Shown in pieces: positions 5,793 through 10,185 of a stretch of 10,185 nucleotides of DNA. Position numbers and translations under genes: made by a program. The DNA lies in assembly GCA_029857855.1 (NCBI GenBank), contig JAOUGG010000046.1, positions 1 to 10,185 on the forward strand. The letters run 5' to 3'. Each line of letters begins with the position of its first letter. Within the stretch, counting starts at the first letter, position 1. The notes under the pieces are model-generated. The model worked only from the letters and a program-made list of their open reading frames with translations. It did not search any database and was not told the DNA's origin. Source of the stretch: Acidimicrobiia bacterium (GTDB taxonomy: Bacteria > Actinomycetota > Acidimicrobiia > Acidimicrobiales > SZUA-35).

Positions 5793-6890
5793 CTACCCGG
5801 GCCTCCGATGGGTGTAGGCGGCGAGCCAGGGGGCGATGGGGGTGGGGTCGTCGCTGCTGTAGGGCAGAGAAATCTCGCACCCTTCGGACGCACTCCGATA
5901 GGCGGCCATGACAATCTCCAGCACCTCTCGACCATCGTGGCCGGTCTCGACCGGATCGGCGCGGCCTCTCAGCACGTCGACGAAATGGGCGAACTCCCCG
6001 TGCCATCCCCACGCATGAGCCTCGTTGTGAGCCACCCAGAACCAGCCCCGCTCGTGCTCGACCTTCTCGGCCGCGTAGTCGACACCGACGTCGCTGTAGA
6101 CGAGGAGCGACTGTCCTCGGGCAAGATCGGCGCTGACCGTCCCCTTGGTCCCGAGGATCTCGATCCGCTCGTCGATCCCACCGGGCGCAGCCCATGACGA
6201 GTCGACGACGGCGAGACTCCCGCTCTCGAACCGGAGAGTGACCAGGGCGTGATCATCGACGACGCCCTCAGTGTGTTTGTGAATACCGAGGCGAGCGTGA
6301 ACCGAGCTCGCAGGTTCCTTGTCGAGTAACCATCGGGCCACTTCGATGCCGTGGCAGCCCATGTCGAGGAGAACTCCTCCACCGGACAGGTCGGGATCGT
6401 GGAACCAGCGGGCGTGAGGGCCGCCATGGCGCTCCCAGTGGTTGATCTGGATGATGTCACCCAGTGATCCCGACCTGATCAGCTCCTTGACCCGGACATA
6501 GCGGGGGGCGAAACACAACTGTTCGGCGTAGAGCAGCGGGACGCCGGCGGCTTCGCAGGCATCGATCATCCGGTCGGCCTCGGCCAAGTTCATGGCCAAA
6601 GGCTTTTCGGAGATGACGGCCACTCCTCGTTCGGCCGCGGCCACGGCGATATCGGCATGGAATCGGTTGGGGAGGGCCAGGGAGATGACGTCGAGCCGCT
6701 GGTCGACCAGCAGGTCCTCCACGTTCTGATAGCCGTGCCCTCCGAAGCGGTCGACGAAGGCGACACGCGAGACCTCGGTGGCCGAGACGACCCCGACAAC
6801 GTCAACCTCACGAGTCGCGATCAGGGATTCGGCGTGCAAGGTCCCGGCGAACGCCGCACCGACCACTGCGGCACGGAGTCGTTCGGTCAT
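5793..6890 (-). CDS. Gfo/Idh/MocA-family NAD(P)-dependent oxidoreductase
   Basis: A 365-residue enzyme. The N-terminal Rossmann fold begins 'RAAVVGAAFAGTLHAESL', with the dinucleotide loop at Gly11-Gly16. The family signature EKP is at 95-97 ('VISEKPLA'), and the C-terminal domain carries 'GGGVLLDMGCHGIEVA', where Asp176 and His180 match the usual catalytic pair. These enzymes oxidise or reduce a hydroxyl of sugars, sugar phosphates or inositols with NAD(P). It is the last of four same-direction genes, 34 bases after the dehydrogenase gene. The start at 6890 has GGAGGA eight bases upstream; an in-frame TTG at 6935 would overlap the previous gene and lacks a good SD. With an aminotransferase nearby, making a keto-sugar or keto-cyclitol for amination is a sensible role (as StrI, RifL or NtdC do in their pathways), but the substrate is not known. 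Confidence 0.88.
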   Translation of the reverse strand: MTERLRAAVVGAAFAGTLHAESLIATREVDVVGVVSATEVSRVAFVDRFGGHGYQNVEDLLVDQRLDVISLALPNRFHADIAVAAAERGVAVISEKPLAMNLAEADRMIDACEAAGVPLLYAEQLCFAPRYVRVKELIRSGSLGDIIQINHWERHGGPHARWFHDPDLSGGGVLLDMGCHGIEVARWLLDKEPASSVHARLGIHKHTEGVVDDHALVTLRFESGSLAVVDSSWAAPGGIDERIEILGTKGTVSADLARGQSLLVYSDVGVDYAAEKVEHERGWFWVAHNEAHAWGWHGEFAHFVDVLRGRADPVETGHDGREVLEIVMAAYRSASEGCEISLPYSSDDPTPIAPWLAAYTHRRPG

Positions 6891-6898
6891 GAGTCTGT

Positions 6899-6904
6899 TC
6901 CTCC
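6899..6904 (-). promoter_or_regulatory. Shine-Dalgarno site of the Gfo/Idh/MocA gene
   Basis: GGAGGA on the minus strand, eight bases before ATG at 6890. It lies just after the stop of the preceding gene and decides the start. Confidence 0.65.
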
Positions 6905-6924
6905 CTCGTGTCGTGGTGATGGCG

Positions 6925-7944
6925 TCATTGTTCAACCCGCGGCAGCCGGGCGATCAGATCCCAGGCCCGGTCGACCATGTCCTGATCGACATCGACGGCG
7001 TCGACGATCGAGTAGTCGAGGTCCTCGGCTCGAGCGTAGTTCCGGAGTGTCAGTAGTGCCTGGGCAAAGTCGTCCCTGTCGATTCCGAGGTCGGCCGGGT
7101 TACAGCGGGCGCCGGCGCCGGCGACGATGCCGAAGGCCCAGTCGGGTCGGTTGTCCTGCACCATGCTCATGGCCACCACCGCCAATCCGATCAACTCACC
7201 GTGAACGTGGTGGGCTCCGGTTCGATGCTCGTGGTTGTAGGCCCAGAAGTGTTCCGAACCCTCCTCGAATCGGCTGTGGCCGGCTTCGGCGCAGGCCGCG
7301 CCGATTCGACGATAGGCGTCGGCCATGAACCGAACGCCGTCATCGGACACCGCACAAATGTCGGGAACGGCCTGTTCCAGCTGGACCAGGAGTGTCTCAC
7401 CGAGTGCGGCGAGATCCTCCCGCCACGGAACGCCGTCGCCGGCGTCGACGGCCAATCGCCAGTCGAACAAACCGGTGTGGCACGAAAGGATGTCGCCAAT
7501 GCCGGCCTGGTTGAGGCGGGCCGGAGCCGAGCGGATCAAGGGCAGGTCGAGAGCCACGGTTTCGGGAACGACGTTGCCGACGTAGCGGACCTTGCCATCG
7601 ACCCGGATGCCGACGGCATCGGTGAACCCGGCGTCGACCGACGTGATGGTGGGGATCTGGACCAGGCGTTTACCGGTTCGCCAGGCCAGATACTTGGCGG
7701 TGTCAAGCGCAGTGCCACCCCCCAGTCCGACCACGACCTCGGTGGTCCGGTCCTCGGCGTCGACCACCCGGTCGAGGTGGGCCTGTTCCATGTTGCCGGC
7801 GGTCACCACCCGAACCGGAGGACGAACCCGACCGGCCACCGCGGACCACGGCGGATCGTTCACCACGGCCGTATAGGGACCAATGCCGCCCAGCACATCG
7901 ACCACCGGCACCTCGATCACGGTGAAAGGTTGGCCGATCGTCAC
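6925..7944 (-). CDS. Glycerol-1-phosphate-dehydrogenase-like metal-dependent dehydrogenase (Fe-ADH_2 type)
   Basis: A 339-residue enzyme of the dehydroquinate-synthase/iron-alcohol-dehydrogenase superfamily. It has the nucleotide motif 'GLGGGTALDTAKYLA' (Gly75-77, Asp81), 'IPTITSVDAGFTD' at 97-109, and the metal ligands expected in the G1PDH/AraM group: Asp151 in 'NQAGIGDILS', His232 in 'EEGSEHFWAYNH' and His248 in 'HVHGELIGL'. The Asp-His-His set and the 'DW' after it point to the dehydrogenase branch; the dehydroquinate-synthase-like cyclases use a different 'AE.IKYG' type segment. Known members reduce dihydroxyacetone phosphate to sn-glycerol-1-phosphate, but in this operon a sugar or cyclitol substrate is more likely. 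The GTG start at 7944 shares the four bases GTGA with the aminotransferase stop, so the two are translationally coupled. The frame extends upstream to 8079 but only through low-value sequence overlapping the previous gene. Confidence 0.8.
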   Translation of the reverse strand: MTIGQPFTVIEVPVVDVLGGIGPYTAVVNDPPWSAVAGRVRPPVRVVTAGNMEQAHLDRVVDAEDRTTEVVVGLGGGTALDTAKYLAWRTGKRLVQIPTITSVDAGFTDAVGIRVDGKVRYVGNVVPETVALDLPLIRSAPARLNQAGIGDILSCHTGLFDWRLAVDAGDGVPWREDLAALGETLLVQLEQAVPDICAVSDDGVRFMADAYRRIGAACAEAGHSRFEEGSEHFWAYNHEHRTGAHHVHGELIGLAVVAMSMVQDNRPDWAFGIVAGAGARCNPADLGIDRDDFAQALLTLRNYARAEDLDYSIVDAVDVDQDMVDRAWDLIARLPRVEQ

Positions 7945-9200
7945 CGGCGACCGCCAGTGCCCGGTTCCGCCACCTCCAGATCGGCCAGCTCCGACGCATG
8001 ACGGTGAATCCGGTTGACGGCGGTCACCACGTCGTCGCAGTCGGACCGATCGCCCATCAACACCGACGTCTTGAACCACAGCGTCTCATCGGCGAGGGCT
8101 TTAACCACCGGCAGGTCGAGGGATCCGAAATCCTGCATTCCGGCCCGGTTGCGATAGCGGGGGGCGAAGCCGTCGGGATCGAGAAAGGCCTCCAGGTGAT
8201 GCAGCGGCGGGTAGGACATGGTCAGTGGGATGCCCTCGGCCTCCAACGCCAGGCGCACCTGCTCCCGGCCGGCCCCGAACTCCTCAGGGCGGACACGGAC
8301 GACGTAGCAGTAGTTGCCCTGGGAGGTGCAACGGGGATCTCGCCACTGGGGTTCGACACCGGGGATCTCGGCCAGGGCCTTATTGAGATGGTCGGCGTTG
8401 GCCGACCGGCGGGCTTGCTGGTCGGGGAATCGTTCGAGCTGGGCCAACAACACGGCGGCCTGCCACTCGGTCAGCCTGTAGTTGCCGCCCAAGATGTAGT
8501 GACTGTAGAACCACCGGCCGGGCCGGCGTCCACAATCGGCCAGCGACGAGACCTCCTCGATCACCTCAGGCCGACGGGACACAACCGCGCCGCCCTCACC
8601 AGCGGTCATCAGCTTGGAATGCTGGAAGCTGAACGTACCGGCATCGCCGAGGGTGGCCACCGGTAGGCCTTTCCAGGTCGACCCGTGGGCATGGGCGCAG
8701 TCCTCCACGATGGCCAGATCACGGCGGGTGCACAGTTCGGTCAGGGCATCCATGTCGGCCACGCTGCCGGCTACGTGCACGACGGCAACCGCTCGAGTCC
8801 GCTCTGTAATCGCCGCCCCGACCGCAGCCACGTCGATGCAGCCGTTGCGGGGGTCGACGTCGACGAAGACCGGCACCGCGTTCACCATCAGCACCGCCGA
8901 GGCGGTGGCCAGGAACGACCATGCCGGCACGATGACCTCGTCACCCTCGCCGACCCCGACCGCGGTCAGAGCCAACTCGATGGCATGGGTGCCGTTGGTT
9001 ACCGCAGCGGCTGGTCCGGTTCGATGGAATCGACCCCAGGCTTCTTCGAACTCGCCGACCTTGGTGCCTTCTGTCGCCCACCAGTCGCCTGAGTCGAGCA
9101 CGTCGAGTAGGCCGCTGCGCTCACTGTCGTCCCAGACCGGCCAGCGGGGATAGGGGTTTGTGCGAACCGGGGTCGCTCCGTTTATGGCCAGCTCTGCCAT
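7941..9200 (-). CDS. DegT/DnrJ/EryC1/StrS aminotransferase, AHBA-synthase / cyclitol-aminotransferase-like
   Basis: A 419-residue PLP enzyme. Key features are 'VTNGTHAIELAL' (67-78, phosphate-binding loop), 'DEVIVPAWSF' (87-96), Asp167 in 'VEDCAHAHGS' for the pyridine nitrogen, and Lys196 in 'FSFQHSKLMTAGEGGA' as the PLP lysine. The 'WPVWDDSERSGLLDVLDSGDWW' type opening and the 'KLMTAGEGG' motif match the branch that includes AHBA synthase (RifK) and the scyllo-inosose and 2-deoxy-scyllo-inosose aminotransferases (StsC, BtrS). These enzymes transfer an amino group, usually from glutamine or glutamate, to a keto-sugar or keto-cyclitol. Sugar aminotransferases of lipopolysaccharide or deoxysugar pathways are the alternative. 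The ATG at 9200 has AAGGAG five bases upstream. It follows the ROK gene after 70 bases and overlaps the dehydrogenase gene at GTGA, so it sits at the centre of a four-gene operon. Confidence 0.87.
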   Translation of the reverse strand: MAELAINGATPVRTNPYPRWPVWDDSERSGLLDVLDSGDWWATEGTKVGEFEEAWGRFHRTGPAAAVTNGTHAIELALTAVGVGEGDEVIVPAWSFLATASAVLMVNAVPVFVDVDPRNGCIDVAAVGAAITERTRAVAVVHVAGSVADMDALTELCTRRDLAIVEDCAHAHGSTWKGLPVATLGDAGTFSFQHSKLMTAGEGGAVVSRRPEVIEEVSSLADCGRRPGRWFYSHYILGGNYRLTEWQAAVLLAQLERFPDQQARRSANADHLNKALAEIPGVEPQWRDPRCTSQGNYCYVVRVRPEEFGAGREQVRLALEAEGIPLTMSYPPLHHLEAFLDPDGFAPRYRNRAGMQDFGSLDLPVVKALADETLWFKTSVLMGDRSDCDDVVTAVNRIHRHASELADLEVAEPGTGGRR

Positions 9201-9205
9201 TGTTA

Positions 9206-9211
9206 CTCCTT
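9206..9211 (-). promoter_or_regulatory. Shine-Dalgarno site of the aminotransferase gene
   Basis: AAGGAG on the minus strand, five bases before ATG at 9200. It excludes the longer open frame that runs back to 9422 inside the ROK gene. Confidence 0.75.
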
Positions 9212-9270
9212 GCCTTCGTTTCGATTCATCTGCCTTCCCTACCAGCGGTTCGGCTGTTCCATCCGGCCAC

Positions 9271-10185
9271 TCAGACCGGTTCGCTGCCGAACAACTGTTT
9301 ATGGGCCTCCTCGACCGCCCAGGCCACGGCACCGACCACGCCGGACCGGGCGCCGAGTTCGGAGAGTTCGATGGCCACCTCGACCGGCACGATGCGTCCC
9401 ACCGATTCCCGCAGTGGTCCAAGCAGGGCCGGATTGGATCCGATCCCCCCGGTGAGGATTATCACCTTCGGGTCCACGACCGACACGATGGACAGCACAC
9501 ATAGCGCCAGCAGATCAGCCTCATGGGCCACCACCAGTTCGGCCAGCTCATCACCGGCTTGGGCGGCCTGGAAGATCTTCTCCACCGACGCCGTGGGGCC
9601 GAGAGTGGTGGGTACCCCGGAGGTGCGCAGATCCCGGAAATGCCGGGAGATCCCGGTGGCTCCGGCCACGGTCTCGAGCGCGCCGTGGCGGCGGACATCA
9701 GTGGTAAGGGGGGAGGCTCCGATCGGTAGATAGGCGATCTCACCGGCGGCCCCATGAGCGCCCCGCACCAGTCGCCCGTTGAGCACCAGGCCCATACCCA
9801 CGCCGGTGCCGACGGCCAGCACGGCGAAGTCGTCGCAGCCCACGGCCTTTCCCCGCCACCCTTCGCCGATGGCGGCCACATTGACGTCGTTCTCAACCAC
9901 GACGCCAACGCCGAGTTCTTCTTCGAGGGCCGCTCCCAGTTTGAACGTTGGGCTGATGCGCAAGTTGTCGGCCAGAGCCAGGGTGCCATCAGGGGTGACA
10001 ATGCCGGGGCTGCCGACAACCAAGCGCTGCAGTTGCGACCACGACATCCCGACCTCGTCGACCAGCGTATGGCACCCGGCCGCAAGCTGGTCGAGCAACG
10101 GGCGGTCACCGTGGCGCGTGTCCTCCACCAGTTCGGCCAACACCTCACCTTGCAGGTCGGCGACGGCAGCACGAACCTTGGTGCC
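9271..10185 (-). CDS. ROK-family protein, sugar kinase or ROK repressor (5' end outside window)
   Basis: The 304 visible residues start at the window edge in 'GTKVRAAVADLQGEVLAE', the end of the ROK ATP-binding DxGGTK motif, so at least the first few residues are missing. Further motifs are 'VVGSPGIVTPDG', the catalytic-type 'VENDVNVAAIGEGW' (Asp about 100 from the edge), 'VGTGVGMGLVLNGRLVRGAHGAAGEIAYLP', and 'ILTGGIGSNPALLGPL' near the C-terminus. The usual zinc site of ROK kinases is absent: where GH and CxCGxxGC are expected this protein has 'GEIAYLP' and 'TTDVRRHGALE'. Zinc-free forms with GEIAYLP occur, as I recall, in actinobacterial ROK proteins, including repressors with an N-terminal HTH; that region lies outside the window, so kinase and repressor cannot be separated. 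It leads the four-gene operon and could phosphorylate, or sense, its sugar. Confidence 0.82.
   Translation of the reverse strand, partial: GTKVRAAVADLQGEVLAELVEDTRHGDRPLLDQLAAGCHTLVDEVGMSWSQLQRLVVGSPGIVTPDGTLALADNLRISPTFKLGAALEEELGVGVVVENDVNVAAIGEGWRGKAVGCDDFAVLAVGTGVGMGLVLNGRLVRGAHGAAGEIAYLPIGASPLTTDVRRHGALETVAGATGISRHFRDLRTSGVPTTLGPTASVEKIFQAAQAGDELAELVVAHEADLLALCVLSIVSVVDPKVIILTGGIGSNPALLGPLRESVGRIVPVEVAIELSELGARSGVVGAVAWAVEEAHKQLFGSEPV

Noticed and set aside
6925..7944. 2-deoxy-scyllo-inosose synthase or aminodehydroquinate synthase (sugar phosphate cyclase)
   Set aside because: The nucleotide loop and the Asp-His-His metal set follow the G1PDH/Fe-ADH_2 branch, and the cyclase-type segment around the first metal ligand is not present.
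7201..8001. Plus-strand open frame of 266 codons (and another at 7998-8666)
   Set aside because: Both are antisense to the dehydrogenase and aminotransferase genes and lack family motifs or a plausible ribosome site.
8079..9422. Longer N-termini for the dehydrogenase (from 8079) and the aminotransferase (from 9422)
   Set aside because: The extensions run through the neighbouring genes, are low-complexity Arg/Gly/Ser-rich sequence, and ignore the good SD at 9206-9211 and the GTGA overlap at 7941-7944.

Overview
This GC-rich window most likely comes from an actinobacterium. Every gene has strong third-position GC, two lipoproteins carry lipoboxes, and one gene pair matches the LprG–P55 (lipoprotein plus MFS exporter) locus known from mycobacteria. 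Two, possibly three, genes appear to start directly at or near the transcription start (a TANNNT -10 box followed by 6-8 bases and then ATG), which is common in Actinobacteria. A member of Acidimicrobiia or a related lineage is plausible, but no marker gene here fixes the taxon.

Left part (1-3.5 kb). The window opens with the last 33 codons of an unidentified + strand gene. An LppX/LprAFG-family lipoprotein (137-910) follows, and 3 bases after it a 499-residue 14-TM-type MFS transporter (914-2413). The two probably form one envelope-lipid export unit. A small lipoprotein with a possible DUF3558-like domain (2473-3048, minus strand) is convergent with the transporter. Divergent to that lipoprotein is a broken TetR-family regulator (3099-3489): its DNA-binding domain and its C-terminal ligand-domain end lie in different frames, and most of the middle is missing.

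Middle (3.5-5.8 kb). A beta-CASP metallo-beta-lactamase-fold nuclease of the CPSF-like group is on the minus strand (3534-4967). Divergent to it is a compact MazE/MazF-type toxin-antitoxin operon (5096-5618). Its -10 box sits between two GCATGC palindromes and their flanking arms, and the second palindrome covers the antitoxin start codon, so this looks like an autoregulatory operator.

Right part (5.8-10.2 kb). Four minus-strand genes read away from the right edge: a ROK-family protein (cut by the edge at its GGTK motif), a DegT/DnrJ/EryC1/StrS aminotransferase resembling the AHBA-synthase / cyclitol-aminotransferase subgroup, a glycerol-1-phosphate-dehydrogenase-like metal-dependent dehydrogenase whose GTG start overlaps the aminotransferase stop (GTGA), and a Gfo/Idh/MocA NAD(P)-dependent oxidoreductase. 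Together they look like a small operon that oxidises and transaminates a sugar or cyclitol, with the ROK protein as kinase or repressor. The direction (biosynthesis of an aminosugar/aminocyclitol, or its breakdown) and the substrate cannot be read from the sequence. This is the best candidate for an undescribed pathway here. No RNA genes, insertion sequences or CRISPR arrays were recognised, and no gene-free stretch exceeds about 175 bases.
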